64,000 nucleotides of DNA from Hyphomicrobiales bacterium. GTDB lineage: Bacteria; Pseudomonadota; Alphaproteobacteria; Rhizobiales; Rhizobiaceae. The position numbers and the translations under genes are program-made. Positions 16,004-24,877 of the stretch are shown here, piece after piece; position 1 is the first letter of the stretch, and each line of letters starts with the position of its first letter. The stretch spans positions 31,941-95,940 of the forward strand of contig UBUL01000022.1 in NCBI GenBank assembly GCA_900468625.1. The letters run 5' to 3'. The notes beneath the pieces are model-generated. The model was not told the origin of the DNA. It saw nothing but the letters and a program-made list of their open reading frames with translations, and made no database searches.

Positions 16004-17245
16004 ATGCTGGCCAAATCGAGCACCGAATTGGTCCGTCAAAAGAACAGCGCTCTGGTCTTGTCGGCACTGCGCCGGCACGGCCCGCTCGCGCATACCGAGC
16101 TTTCTGATTTCACGAAGCTCTCCTCCGCGACCGTATCGGTCATCACGGCGGATCTGGAGCGGGCGCAGATCATCGAAAAGGCGGAACAGCAGGCTGCCAG
16201 CGGCCGCGGGCGACCGCGTGTCCTGTTTTCACAGCGGCGTGACTGCGGCTATCTGATCGTCGTCGTCATCTCGTCGGATGCCGTGCAATATTCTCTTGTC
16301 GACTATACCGGCCGGCTGATGGACCGCTTTACCGAAGAGAGGCAGCAGAGCGTCGCGGGTGTCGATCGCTTCGTGGCCGGATTGCGCGATGCCTTGAACC
16401 GGATCGCCGCCCGTTCGCAATTGCCGCGCGACAAGGTGCTGATGATCTCGATCAGCAGCAAGGGGCTTGTCGATGCTTCGGAACCGGTGCTGCGATGGTC
16501 GCCGATCTTCGGACGTGACGAGATCGATTTTGCCGCCGTGCTGCGCGACGAATGGTCGGCGCAGATCATTCTCGGCAACGAAACCCTGCTGGTGGCCGCG
16601 GCCCTCGGACGGCAGGAAGACATCAGGACGCGCGGCAATTTCCGCGCGATGGCGGCGCTGTCACTCGGCCACAGTATCGGGCTTGGCATCGTGCGGCGGG
16701 ACCACGAAGGTAACCATCAGATATCGGCGCCGAATTTCGGGCATATGATGCATGTGCCCGGTGGGGGCCTGTGCCGCTGCGGCGCGCGCGGATGCATAGA
16801 GGCCTATGCCGGTTTCTACGCCATACTTCGCACGGCTTTCGATGTGCCGCTCGACACGATCCCGGCGAAGTTCGTGCCGATCGCCGAGCTCGACAAGATC
16901 GCGGTCAGCGCGCGGCAGGGCGGGCGCCGCAACGTACTGGCCTTCCGCCAGGCCGGCCTGGCGCTCGGCACCGGCCTGTCGCGCGTCTTGAGCCTGCATG
17001 AGCGGATGCCGATCGTCATCACCGGTCCCGGCGTGCGCTACTACGATCTGCTGATCGAGGGCATGACGGAAGGATTGGCGGAATCGCATGTCGTGCGCAT
17101 GGAAGGCATGCCGGAGCTGCGGGTCATCGTCGACGAGCCGACGCTGGTCTTCGAAGGGCATTTGAACCGCGCGCTTTCGATCATCGACAATCACATCGTG
17201 AGGAGGGGAGCCGCGGTCATGGAGCTGCGCGACCGGGCGAGTTGA
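16004..17245 (+). CDS. ROK-family transcriptional repressor (XylR-like)
   Basis: The product has 413 residues. An N-terminal winged HTH (about 10-70: NSALVLSALRRHGPLAHTELSDFTKLSSATVSVI) is fused to a sugar-kinase-like ROK domain with the zinc-binding CRCGARGCIE motif (about residue 260). ROK repressors of this layout sense sugars; divergence from xylFH suggests xylose. ATG 16004 is chosen because GGGAG lies 7 bases upstream; TTG 15998 is less likely. No kinase function is implied. Confidence 0.85.
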   Translation: MLAKSSTELVRQKNSALVLSALRRHGPLAHTELSDFTKLSSATVSVITADLERAQIIEKAEQQAASGRGRPRVLFSQRRDCGYLIVVVISSDAVQYSLVDYTGRLMDRFTEERQQSVAGVDRFVAGLRDALNRIAARSQLPRDKVLMISISSKGLVDASEPVLRWSPIFGRDEIDFAAVLRDEWSAQIILGNETLLVAAALGRQEDIRTRGNFRAMAALSLGHSIGLGIVRRDHEGNHQISAPNFGHMMHVPGGGLCRCGARGCIEAYAGFYAILRTAFDVPLDTIPAKFVPIAELDKIAVSARQGGRRNVLAFRQAGLALGTGLSRVLSLHERMPIVITGPGVRYYDLLIEGMTEGLAESHVVRMEGMPELRVIVDEPTLVFEGHLNRALSIIDNHIVRRGAAVMELRDRAS

Positions 17246-17299
17246 TAAGCGAGCTCGGCGCAACGCGCCGCCATACGTCCGGCTGTGGTGTCGTTGGAA

Positions 17300-17923
17300 T
17301 CAATCTGCCAATCCCGAGTGCGGGTCTTCCTCGCGAATCTGCAGAATGCGATCGATGAGACCCCATTCGAGTGCTTCTTCCGCGGTCATGAAGTGATCGC
17401 GATCCATGGCGCGTTCGAACTCCTCATAGGAGCGGCCGCAATGCTCGGCGTAAAGCCGCGTCATGCGGTGTTTCGTCCGTCTCATTTCTTCGGCGTGGAT
17501 AAAAATGTCCGATGCCTGCCCCTGGAAACCGCCCAATGGCTGGTGAATATGGATGCTGGCATTCGGAAGAGCGGTGCGTTCACCCGGCTGGCCCGACATC
17601 AGGAGGAACGAGCCCATCGAACGGGCGGTTCCCATGCACAGCGTGTGCACCGGCGCGCGGATATAACGCATGGTATCGTACATCGCGAGGCCGCTGGTCA
17701 CCACGCCGCCGGGCGAATTGATGTAGAGATGGATCGGTCTCTTGGGATTTTCGGCCTCGAGAAACAGCAATTGTGCGCAGACGAGCGCCGAGACGTCATC
17801 GTTCACCTCGCCGTTGAGGAAGATGATTCGTTCGCGCAGCAGTCGGGAATAGATGTCGAAAGACCTCTCCCCTCTGTTGGATTGTTCGACGACCATAGGG
17901 ACGAGTTGCATCGCTTCGCGCAT
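17300..17923 (-). CDS. clpP: ATP-dependent Clp protease proteolytic subunit (ClpP paralogue)
   Basis: This 207-residue serine peptidase carries the catalytic triad Ser102 (TARSMGSF), His127 (IHIHQP) and Asp176 (DRDHF), at the same spacing as E. coli ClpP. It forms the degradation chamber fed by ClpA or ClpX. The GTARSMG variant in place of GQAASMG marks it as one of the accessory ClpP paralogues common in rhizobia; no clpX or tig gene is adjacent. GGAG lies 7 bases before the ATG. It converges on the ROK repressor gene. Confidence 0.92.
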   Translation of the reverse strand: MREAMQLVPMVVEQSNRGERSFDIYSRLLRERIIFLNGEVNDDVSALVCAQLLFLEAENPKRPIHLYINSPGGVVTSGLAMYDTMRYIRAPVHTLCMGTARSMGSFLLMSGQPGERTALPNASIHIHQPLGGFQGQASDIFIHAEEMRRTKHRMTRLYAEHCGRSYEEFERAMDRDHFMTAEEALEWGLIDRILQIREEDPHSGLAD

Positions 17924-17968
17924 CGGCGAACTCCAATGTTCTTGAAATTTGAGGTGTGATCGATGCCG

Positions 17969-18328
17969 TCAGGCAGCGAGCAGGACGGTCAGGCTGTTGT
18001 TGTTCGCTGCCGCGCTTGCGGGCCTGCGAAGCCTCGTGTCATCAAGTTCGTGGATGATCCGCAGGCTGGTCCCGCCGTTTGCGTTCGGGGCGAGCCGGAA
18101 GGTCACGGTGCTTTCGAGGAACGGCGGCGCGTCATCCCGCAGCCTGTAGCGGACCTCTTGGCCTGGTGTGACGGAAATCGCTTCCGGATCCGCCAAAGCC
18201 TTGGCGGGCAGCCAGTTTTCGCGAAGTTCGGGAGTGCTGACTGCGCGCCAGACCTTTTGCGGCGGTTCGTTGAGCTGGTATTCGAGTTCGATGCCGTTCC
18301 TTCGCGCAGGGATCTTGAGATTGTTCAT
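17969..18328 (-). CDS. SRPBCC (AHSA1-type) domain protein
   Basis: The 119-residue protein has the START/Bet v1-like signature of activator-of-Hsp90 homologues: IELEYQLNEPPQKVWRAVSTPELRENWL at residues 13-40 and TVTFRLAPNANGGTSLRIIHE towards the end. Such proteins bind hydrophobic ligands. Its ATG overlaps the stop of the upstream ArsR gene, a very common ArsR-SRPBCC operon in Proteobacteria. The ligand is unknown. Confidence 0.85.
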   Translation of the reverse strand: MNNLKIPARRNGIELEYQLNEPPQKVWRAVSTPELRENWLPAKALADPEAISVTPGQEVRYRLRDDAPPFLESTVTFRLAPNANGGTSLRIIHELDDTRLRRPASAAANNNSLTVLLAA

Positions 18329-18639
18329 TGATCCATATCCTTCAGCAACACCTTGAGAGCTTCGATGCGGGCGGGCCAGTAGGCGCGGTATTTCGCAAGC
18401 CATTGCGCGATGAGGGCAAGCCCCTCCGGATCGACTTCGTAATTCACGAAACGGCCGTGTCGTTCTTCCCGGACCAGACCGGCACCGCGCAGAACGGCGA
18501 GATGCTGGGACATGGCCGGCTGGCTGATATCGATGCCTTCGCGCAGGGCGCTGGCGTTCATGCCGCCCGCAGCCAGCTTCTCGAAGATGGCGCGGCGGGT
18601 CGGATCGGCCAATGCCCGGAATATCTCGTTCTCTATCAT
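18325..18639 (-). CDS. ArsR-family transcriptional regulator
   Basis: This is a 104-residue winged-helix repressor: IFRALADPTRRAIFEKLAAGGMNASALREGIDISQPAMSQHLAVLRGAGLV with the recognition helix near residues 39-52. There is no metal-binding ELCVCDL motif, so it belongs to the non-metal subgroup that accompanies SRPBCC genes. The start at 18639 fits the family; the frame extends upstream without similarity. No good ribosome site is visible. It probably represses its own operon through the palindrome just upstream. Confidence 0.85.
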   Translation of the reverse strand: MIENEIFRALADPTRRAIFEKLAAGGMNASALREGIDISQPAMSQHLAVLRGAGLVREERHGRFVNYEVDPEGLALIAQWLAKYRAYWPARIEALKVLLKDMDQ

Positions 18640-18651
18640 GGAAACAGATAA

Positions 18652-18665
18652 GCATACACTTATGC
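18652..18665. promoter_or_regulatory. Candidate ArsR operator
   Basis: GCATA-CACT-TATGC is an inverted repeat centred about 20 bases before the ArsR start codon, a typical autoregulatory position. Confidence 0.4.
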
Positions 18666-18795
18666 GATTCGCAAGAGGTTTCGCTAAAGATGGCGGCAAG
18701 GAGAGGGCGATAGCGTCGTGCAACAGTGCGCCGATCCTTACGCAGAGGTGCGGAAGCTCGAAGAACTGGATGGCATAGGTCTGCCGCCCGATAAA

Positions 18796-18827
18796 AAGCC
18801 CGCCGCGAATTGCTTCGCGGCGGGCTT
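18796..18827 (-). terminator. Rho-independent terminator of iolG
   Basis: A 14-bp perfect stem (AAGCCCGCCGCGAA / TTCGCGGCGGGCTT) with a 4-base loop lies 37 bases past the iolG stop. On the minus strand it is followed by CTTTTTATC. Confidence 0.85.
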
Positions 18828-18864
18828 GTTGGGAGATCATTTCCTTGCAGGACTGGGGACCTGC

Positions 18865-19857
18865 TCAGTCGACCTTTACCAGGCGGCCTTCCTTGACCGA
18901 CTGCAGGGCGGCATCCGCCAGCTTCAGCGCGGCAAGGCCATCCTTGCCCGACGGCGTGATGGCGGCACCGTTTTCGATCGCGGCGATGAAACTTGCGATC
19001 TCGTTGGCGTAGGCTTCGGTGTAGCGCGTCATGAAGAAATCATGCAGCGGCGGGCGCGTGTAGCCATCGCCATTGGCGACTTCGATGGAGAAGGGGCGCT
19101 GATTTTCAGCGGAAACAAGGCCCTTCGAGCCATGGATTTCGATGCGCTGGTCGTAGCCATAGGTGGCGCGGCGCGAGTTGGAGATGATTGCCTGCTTGCC
19201 GGATGCCGTCTGGAGGATGACGGAAACGCTGTCGTAATCGCCGGCGTCGCCGATTGCCTTGTCGACGAGGACTGCGGCGGTTGCAGTGACCGCCACCGGC
19301 TCTTCGCCGAGCAGGAAGCGCGCCATGTCGAAATCATGGATGGTCATGTCGCGGAAAATGCCGCCGGAGCGCTTGATGTAGTCGACGGGCGGGGCGCCCG
19401 GATCGCGCGAGGTGATCGTCACCATTTCCACGGTGCCGATACGGCCTTCGTCGATGGCCTTCTTCACCGCCATGAAATGCGGGTCGAAGCGGCGGTTGAA
19501 GCCGACCATCAGCTTGCCCTTGGTTTCCTCGACCACTTTGATGCAGGCCTCGACGCGGGCGACGTCGAGATCGACGGGCTTTTCGCAGAAGACGGCCTTG
19601 CCGGCGCGGGAGAAGCGCTCGATGAGATCGGCATGGGTATCGGTCGGCGTGCAAATCACAACGGCATCGATATCCTTGGCGGCTTCGATTGCCGCGATTG
19701 TGCGCACTTCGCAGCCATAGGCGGCCGAGATTGCCTCCGCTGCCGCCGGAAACGCGTCCGCGACGGCGACGAGCGTCGCATTGGCATCGCCGCTGACGGC
19801 CTTCGCATGCACTTTGCCGATACGCCCGGCGCCGAGCAGACCAAATCTGACAGTCAT
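18865..19857 (-). CDS. iolG: Inositol 2-dehydrogenase
   Basis: This 330-residue Gfo/Idh/MocA oxidoreductase has the NAD-binding GAGRIG loop (9-14), EKPVD with Lys93, and the catalytic pair Asp170/His174 (FRDMTIHDFDMARF). The Lys-Asp-His set matches myo-inositol 2-dehydrogenase, which oxidises myo-inositol to scyllo-inosose. AGGGAGG precedes the ATG; a longer upstream frame is rejected. No other iol gene is in the window, so it stands alone. A consensus-like IolR site 49 bases upstream supports the assignment. Other MocA-type substrates cannot be excluded. Confidence 0.85.
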   Translation of the reverse strand: MTVRFGLLGAGRIGKVHAKAVSGDANATLVAVADAFPAAAEAISAAYGCEVRTIAAIEAAKDIDAVVICTPTDTHADLIERFSRAGKAVFCEKPVDLDVARVEACIKVVEETKGKLMVGFNRRFDPHFMAVKKAIDEGRIGTVEMVTITSRDPGAPPVDYIKRSGGIFRDMTIHDFDMARFLLGEEPVAVTATAAVLVDKAIGDAGDYDSVSVILQTASGKQAIISNSRRATYGYDQRIEIHGSKGLVSAENQRPFSIEVANGDGYTRPPLHDFFMTRYTEAYANEIASFIAAIENGAAITPSGKDGLAALKLADAALQSVKEGRLVKVD

Positions 19858-19904
19858 TCTTACCTCCCTGGATTCGGAACAAATGGACCGAATATCAACA
19901 TTAG

Positions 19905-19920
19905 TGGAATTTTCATTCCA
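19905..19920. promoter_or_regulatory. Candidate IolR operator (GGAA-N6-TTCC)
   Basis: TGGAAT-TTTC-ATTCCA contains the GGAA-N6-TTCC pattern reported for the rhizobial RpiR-type repressor IolR. It lies just upstream of iolG, in promoter range. Confidence 0.65.
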
Positions 19921-20088
19921 TTTTCCGCGGTCGGCGTCAAGCCGCCCGGACTTCACAATTCTGAAAATTCCGGCTCGGCATCGGCTTAGCCGAAATCCGC
20001 CCGCGAAACCTTATTTTATGCGGACGACTTCACAATTTTCCCGATGATGCGCTAAAGACATGTCTTCTTGAATAGGCAAAAGAAACCC

Positions 20089-20349
20089 ATGCAACTGATC
20101 GATCCCAGCCATCCCGTTTATAAGCCGCTTTGGGTACGCATCCTCATCGTGGCCGTCTGTTTTGGCTGGGCTGCCGTCGAGACCCTCGGCTCGCAGCCGT
20201 TCTGGGCGATGCTTTCCGGCGCGCTCGGCGCCTACTCGGCCTGGATGCTGCTCTTGAATTTCAAGCCGCAACCGCCCGCGGCAAAGGTCGAGGCTCCGCC
20301 GCAGGATGATGCGGATGAGAGGGCGCCGCCGCCGGACGACAAGACGTGA
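20089..20349 (+). CDS. Small inner-membrane protein of unknown function
   Basis: The product has 86 residues: MQLIDPSHPVYKPLWVR, then two hydrophobic segments (about 18-36 and 41-60), and a proline/acidic C-terminal tail. It resembles short membrane proteins conserved in rhizobia (DUF3329-like, from memory). The ATG at 20089 is preferred over a TTG seven codons earlier. Its stop codon directly abuts the stop of the convergent gene. Confidence 0.65.
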   Translation: MQLIDPSHPVYKPLWVRILIVAVCFGWAAVETLGSQPFWAMLSGALGAYSAWMLLLNFKPQPPAAKVEAPPQDDADERAPPPDDKT

Positions 20350-20817
20350 TCATCGCTTGAGGCGGCGTATGGCTTCGTCGATCAGCTGATTGGCGAGCGT
20401 CATGCGAGTTGTCGCCTGTTCGCGGAAGAGGGCCGCTACGCTGTCGGGATGGTTGGCTTTTGCGAAGCTGCGGCGCTTTTCCTGCAGCGCTTCGCGCGTA
20501 TGGTCGGAGGTGATCGCCAGCTCGGCGGCGACCTCTTCCCGTGATGTCCGTGCCAGATGTTCGGGCATGGCCGGCGGCTCCGGCTCTTGCCGTGTGCGTT
20601 CGGGCTCCGGTTCCGGCTGAATGACCGGGTCGCCAAGATTGTCGCGGTAAGCTTCGTCCGGCCGGTGTGCCACAGGCGTTTCGCCGCCGAGGACGGTTGC
20701 GGCAAAGCTGACGTTCAGCCCGCGGATACGATACGCAGCCTCTTCCCTTTCCGAAGCGTCTTCTTCCGTATCGAGGCGTTCGAGCACGGATTGGAACAAT
20801 GATTGCCTGACGAGCAT
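20350..20817 (-). CDS. Protein with degenerate J-domain-like C-terminus
   Basis: The 155-residue protein has a charged N-terminal half, a proline-rich linker (about residues 65-85) and a C-terminal segment KRRSFAKANHPDSVAALFREQATTRMTLANQLIDEA. That segment has the HPD tripeptide and helix IV pattern of J domains but lacks a full helix I-II. It may be a J-like co-chaperone or only a remnant of that fold. GGAGG lies 5 bases before the ATG. It is known only from rhizobia as far as can be told. Confidence 0.6.
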   Translation of the reverse strand: MLVRQSLFQSVLERLDTEEDASEREEAAYRIRGLNVSFAATVLGGETPVAHRPDEAYRDNLGDPVIQPEPEPERTRQEPEPPAMPEHLARTSREEVAAELAITSDHTREALQEKRRSFAKANHPDSVAALFREQATTRMTLANQLIDEAIRRLKR

Positions 20818-20886
20818 GCGGGCCTCCACGCCAGGCTTCATAAGGGCGGAAGTTGGCGCGGGGCTTATGAGCATTGGGCCGGAGGC

Positions 20887-21903
20887 CTATATCAGCGAAA
20901 GATTCCTGCTTTCTTCCAGAATCATGTCGTGCAGCAGCCTCGCGCTCGGGGGCATGGCGCGTTCGCGGGCGGTGATGAGGCTGTAGGGTCTGACGTCGAT
21001 ATCGAAATCGATCGGCAGGATGCTGGATTCGCCTGCCTGCGATGTCTGCCCGCAGACGAATTGCGCCATGTCGAGGGCAATCGGCGCGATCGCATCCGTC
21101 TTGCAGACCACCGCCAGCGTGAGCAGCAGCGACGAGGTATTGACGATGTTTTCCGGCAGGGGCACGCCGGCGGCGAGGAAAATATCCTCCACCTTCCGCC
21201 GCAGCAATGTCCCGGGCGGCTGGAAGACCCAATCGTAACCGGCCAGATCATGAAGGCCGGCAACGCCTTTTTCGAGCAGCGGATGGCCGTTGCGGACGAC
21301 GAGGCAGGCCTTTTCGACGCCGATCTCATGCGTCGTAAACAGGCGTGGATCCAGATCGTCGGGAACGCGGCTGATGATGAAATCGTGGCGGGCTGCCAGC
21401 AGTTCGCGCGCGAGAACATTGCTGTTCTCGACCTCGATATTGATTTCGATGCCGGGATAGCTGCGCGTCACGCGCTGGATTGCCGGCACCACGAGGCTGA
21501 TCGCCGGCGCCGTCACCGCCCCCAGGAAAACGGAGCCGCCCTTGCCGGTACGCAGTGCGCCGAGCTCTCGTCCCGCTTCGCGCAATTCGAGCAGGATCTT
21601 GCGCGCCCGTTTAGCCAATGCCAGCCCGAACGGCGTAAGCACCACGCCGCGGGCGACACGCTCGTAAAGCGGGCTTTTGACAATCGACTCCATTTCTGAG
21701 AGCATGCGTGAAGCCGCAGGTTGTGACATGTTCATGGACTCAGCGGCCGCGGAAATTTGCCCGTGATCCTCGATCGTGACGATCATGCGCAGGTGATTGA
21801 GCTTCAAACCGGCTTTCAACAACGCATCGTCGCGAAAATTGTCGGAATGAATCTCAATGCCGTCGCTCAAATAATCGTTATATATTTTCTCCATAATGGC
21901 CAA
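20887..21903 (-). CDS. gbpR: LysR-family regulator, GbpR-like
   Basis: The 338-residue LysR protein has its HTH at about residues 35-95 (LNHLRMIVTIEDHGQISAAAESMNMSQPAASRML) and an effector domain from about 120. It is divergent from chvE, the same arrangement as Agrobacterium gbpR, which controls the galactose/arabinose binding protein in response to sugar. The first 30 residues are an unusual extension before the HTH; ATG 21903 or an internal ATG at 21894 could be the start. Its probable site is at 21944-21961. Confidence 0.8.
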   Translation of the reverse strand: MAIMEKIYNDYLSDGIEIHSDNFRDDALLKAGLKLNHLRMIVTIEDHGQISAAAESMNMSQPAASRMLSEMESIVKSPLYERVARGVVLTPFGLALAKRARKILLELREAGRELGALRTGKGGSVFLGAVTAPAISLVVPAIQRVTRSYPGIEINIEVENSNVLARELLAARHDFIISRVPDDLDPRLFTTHEIGVEKACLVVRNGHPLLEKGVAGLHDLAGYDWVFQPPGTLLRRKVEDIFLAAGVPLPENIVNTSSLLLTLAVVCKTDAIAPIALDMAQFVCGQTSQAGESSILPIDFDIDVRPYSLITARERAMPPSARLLHDMILEESRNLSLI

Positions 21904-21943
21904 TTTTCCCCTTCGTCGGCAAAAAAGTACTATTTTTTAACAT

Positions 21944-21961
21944 TATATCAAACTTGGTATA
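21944..21961. promoter_or_regulatory. Candidate GbpR operator between gbpR and chvE
   Basis: TATATCAA-AC-TTGGTATA is an 8-bp inverted repeat with one mismatch, in an AT-rich spacer 41 bases before gbpR and about 210 bases before chvE. Confidence 0.5.
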
Positions 21962-22168
21962 TATTTAGCCAGTTATTCTATTTGACAGTTATACGAAATC
22001 GTACGAGTTTGCCGATCGTGCGCTGGGTACAGCTCATAAACCGTGAGAGCGTGGAGGAGACCTACTTCGTTTCTCACAATTAGAAGTAAACCATTCCTTC
22101 TACGGAACCTGCCGCAGTTTCGGGCGGGCATTTTTTGTCCGCCGCATTTATCAACAAGGGAGAGAGTA

Positions 22169-23233
22169 ATGAAATCCATTATCTCATTGATGGCCGGCGC
22201 TGCGTTCGGCGTCGCTACGCTGGTGGTACCTGCCTTCGCGGCGGACAAGGGTACGGTAGGCATCGCCATGCCGACCAAGGCTTCGGCTCGCTGGATCGAC
22301 GACGGCAACAACATCGTCAAGCAGCTCCAGGCTGCCGGTTACGGCACCGACCTTCAATATGGCGACGACGACATCCCGAACCAGCTCTCGCAGATCGAGA
22401 ACATGGTCACCAAGGGCGACAAGGTCCTCGTCATCGCTTCGATCGACGGCACCACGCTGTCCGACGTCCTGCAGAAGGCTCACGATGCCGGCATCAAGGT
22501 CATCGCCTATGACCGCCTGATCCGCAACAGCCCGAACGTCGACTACTATGCGACTTTCGACAACTTCAAGGTCGGCGTCCTGCAGGCAAACTCGATCGTC
22601 GACGCTCTCGGCCTCAAGGATGGCAAGGGTCCGTTCAATATCGAGCTGTTCGGCGGTTCTCCGGACGACAACAACGCCTTCTTCTTCTATGACGGCGCAA
22701 TGTCGGTCCTGAAGCCCTACATCGACAGCGGCAAGCTGGTCGTGAAGTCCGGCCAGATGGGCATGGACAAGGTCGGTACGCTGCGTTGGGACCCGGCAAC
22801 GGCCCAGGCTCGTATGGATAACCTGCTGTCGGCTTACTACACCGACTCCCATGTCGATGCCGTTCTGTCTCCGTATGACGGCCTGTCGATCGGTATCCTC
22901 TCCTCGCTCAAGGGCGTCGGCTACGGTTCCGGCGGCGTGAAGCTCCCGGTCGTGACCGGCCAGGACTCCGAAATTCCGTCGGTCAAGTCGATCATCGCCG
23001 GCGAACAGCATTCGACGATCTTCAAGGACACCCGTGACCTCGCCAAGGTCACCGTCGGCATGGTCAACGCTCTGATGGAAGGCAAGACGCCTGACGTCAA
23101 CGACACCAAGACCTACGACAACGGCGTCAAGGTTGTTCCGTCCTATCTGCTGACCCCGGTCGCAGTCGACAAGACCAACTACGAGAAGGTCCTCGTCGAG
23201 GGCGGCTACTACAAGGCTGACCAGCTGAAGTAA
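22169..23233 (+). CDS. chvE: Sugar-binding periplasmic protein ChvE
   Basis: The 354-residue precursor has a signal peptide (MKSIISLMAGAAFGVATLVVPAFA) and the ChvE/GbpA sequence pattern: GIAMPTKASARWIDDGNNIVKQL, VIAYDRLIRNSPNVDYYATFDN, ELFGGSPDDNNAFFFYDGAMSVL and TGQDSEIPSVKSI. It captures aldoses such as galactose, arabinose and glucose for GguAB. In Agrobacterium it also presents sugars to the VirA sensor (family knowledge; no vir genes here). AAGGGAGAG precedes the ATG. It is the first gene of a six-gene catabolic operon. Confidence 0.95.
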   Translation: MKSIISLMAGAAFGVATLVVPAFAADKGTVGIAMPTKASARWIDDGNNIVKQLQAAGYGTDLQYGDDDIPNQLSQIENMVTKGDKVLVIASIDGTTLSDVLQKAHDAGIKVIAYDRLIRNSPNVDYYATFDNFKVGVLQANSIVDALGLKDGKGPFNIELFGGSPDDNNAFFFYDGAMSVLKPYIDSGKLVVKSGQMGMDKVGTLRWDPATAQARMDNLLSAYYTDSHVDAVLSPYDGLSIGILSSLKGVGYGSGGVKLPVVTGQDSEIPSVKSIIAGEQHSTIFKDTRDLAKVTVGMVNALMEGKTPDVNDTKTYDNGVKVVPSYLLTPVAVDKTNYEKVLVEGGYYKADQLK

Positions 23234-23250
23234 TCTGCCGATATAGCGGT

Positions 23251-23276
23251 CAGGGCTCGCCGAAATGCGAGCCCTG
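23251..23276 (+). other. Stem-loop between chvE and gguA
   Basis: CAGGGCTCGC and GCGAGCCCTG form a perfect 10-bp stem around CGAAAT, 18 bases after the chvE stop. It is followed by GCTTTGAT, with no real T-run, so it looks like a stabilising or attenuating hairpin rather than a full terminator. Confidence 0.65.
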
Positions 23277-23338
23277 GCTTTGATATTTAAGACGATCGCG
23301 CGGTCTGCTATGTTCGATCGCGGCGTTGGATTTGGACT

Positions 23339-24877
23339 ATGGACGATACCATTCTCGAAATGCAGAACATCACCAAGTCGTTCCCCGGTGTGAACGCTTT
23401 GGAAAATGTCAATCTGAAGGTTCGTCAGGGCGAGATACATGCCTTGGTCGGCGAAAACGGGGCCGGCAAGTCGACCCTGATGAAGGTTCTCTCCGGCGTT
23501 TATCCCGCCGGTACCTACGAAGGCGACATCCTTTACGATGGCGCGGTCCGTCAGTTCAAGACGATCAGGGACTCCGAAGATATCGGCATCATCATCATCC
23601 ATCAGGAGCTGGCGCTCGTTCCGCTTCTGTCGATCGCCGAGAATATTTTCCTGGGTAACGAGGTCGTTGCCAATGGCATGATCAATTGGCAGGAAACCTT
23701 CACCCGCACCAAGAGGCTTCTTTCCAAGGTGGGCCTCAAGGAATCGCCGAATACGCTCGTGACCGACATCGGCGTCGGCAAGCAGCAGCTCGTCGAGATT
23801 GCCAAGGCTCTGTCGAAGAGCGTCAAGCTGCTCATTCTCGACGAACCGACGGCATCGCTAAACGAAAGCGATTCCGATGCGCTTCTCAACCTCCTCATGG
23901 AATTCCGCAACCAGGGCATCACGTCGATCATCATCACGCACAAGCTCAACGAAGTGCGCAAGGTGGCCGACCAGATCACCGTGCTGCGCGACGGCATGAC
24001 GGTAAAGACGCTGAACTGTCACGAAGAGGAGGTCAGCGAGGACATCATCATCCGCAACATGGTCGGCCGTGAGCTGGCGGATCGCTATCCGCCGCGTTCG
24101 GTTCCGATCGGCGAGACGATCTTCGAAGTGAAGAACTGGAACGCTTTCCATCAGCAGCATCGCGATCGCCAGGTCCTGCACAACATCAACGTCAATGTGC
24201 GCAAGGGCGAAGTGGTTGGCATTGCCGGCCTGATGGGCGCGGGACGTACCGAATTCGCCATGAGCGTCTTCGGCAAATCCTACGGCCACAAGATCAGCGG
24301 CGAAGTCTTCGTCGAAGGCAAGCCGGTCGATACCAGCACGGTGCGCAAGGCGATCGATGCCGGTCTCGCCTATGTGACCGAGGACCGCAAGCAGCTCGGT
24401 CTCGTGCTTTCGAACAGCATCCTGCACAATACGACGCTCGCCAATCTGATGGGTGTCTCCAGGGCGACCGTCATCGACGACGTACGCGAGCTGCAGGTGG
24501 CGACGAACTATCGCGGCAAACTGCGCATCCGTTCGTCTGGCGTTTTCCAGGAAGCGGGCAACCTGTCCGGCGGCAACCAGCAGAAGGTGGTGCTGTCGAA
24601 GTGGCTGTTCTCAGATCCGGACGTCCTGATCCTCGACGAGCCGACACGCGGCATCGACGTCGGCGCCAAATATGAAATCTATTCCATCATCAACCAGCTT
24701 GCCGCCGACGGAAAGGGCGTTCTGATGATCTCATCGGAAATGCCGGAGCTTCTCGGTACCTGCGACCGCATCTACGTCATGAATGAAGGTCGAATCGTTG
24801 CCGAACTGCCGAAGGCAGAGGCAAGCCAGGAGAGTATCATGCGCGCTATCATGCGCTCAGGGGAGAAGCTACAATGA
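23339..24877 (+). CDS. gguA: Sugar ABC transporter ATP-binding protein GguA
   Basis: The 512-residue tandem-NBD ATPase has its first Walker A at GENGAGKST (about 38-46), Walker B LLILDEPTASL, a degenerate second Walker A (GIAGLMGAGRTE), second signature LSGGNQQKVVL and Walker B VLILDEPTRGID. The second site is catalytically weak, as usual in this CUT2 family. It powers uptake by ChvE-GguB. The ribosome site is poor, but the start fits the family. Its stop overlaps the gguB start (ATGA). Confidence 0.95.
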   Translation: MDDTILEMQNITKSFPGVNALENVNLKVRQGEIHALVGENGAGKSTLMKVLSGVYPAGTYEGDILYDGAVRQFKTIRDSEDIGIIIIHQELALVPLLSIAENIFLGNEVVANGMINWQETFTRTKRLLSKVGLKESPNTLVTDIGVGKQQLVEIAKALSKSVKLLILDEPTASLNESDSDALLNLLMEFRNQGITSIIITHKLNEVRKVADQITVLRDGMTVKTLNCHEEEVSEDIIIRNMVGRELADRYPPRSVPIGETIFEVKNWNAFHQQHRDRQVLHNINVNVRKGEVVGIAGLMGAGRTEFAMSVFGKSYGHKISGEVFVEGKPVDTSTVRKAIDAGLAYVTEDRKQLGLVLSNSILHNTTLANLMGVSRATVIDDVRELQVATNYRGKLRIRSSGVFQEAGNLSGGNQQKVVLSKWLFSDPDVLILDEPTRGIDVGAKYEIYSIINQLAADGKGVLMISSEMPELLGTCDRIYVMNEGRIVAELPKAEASQESIMRAIMRSGEKLQ

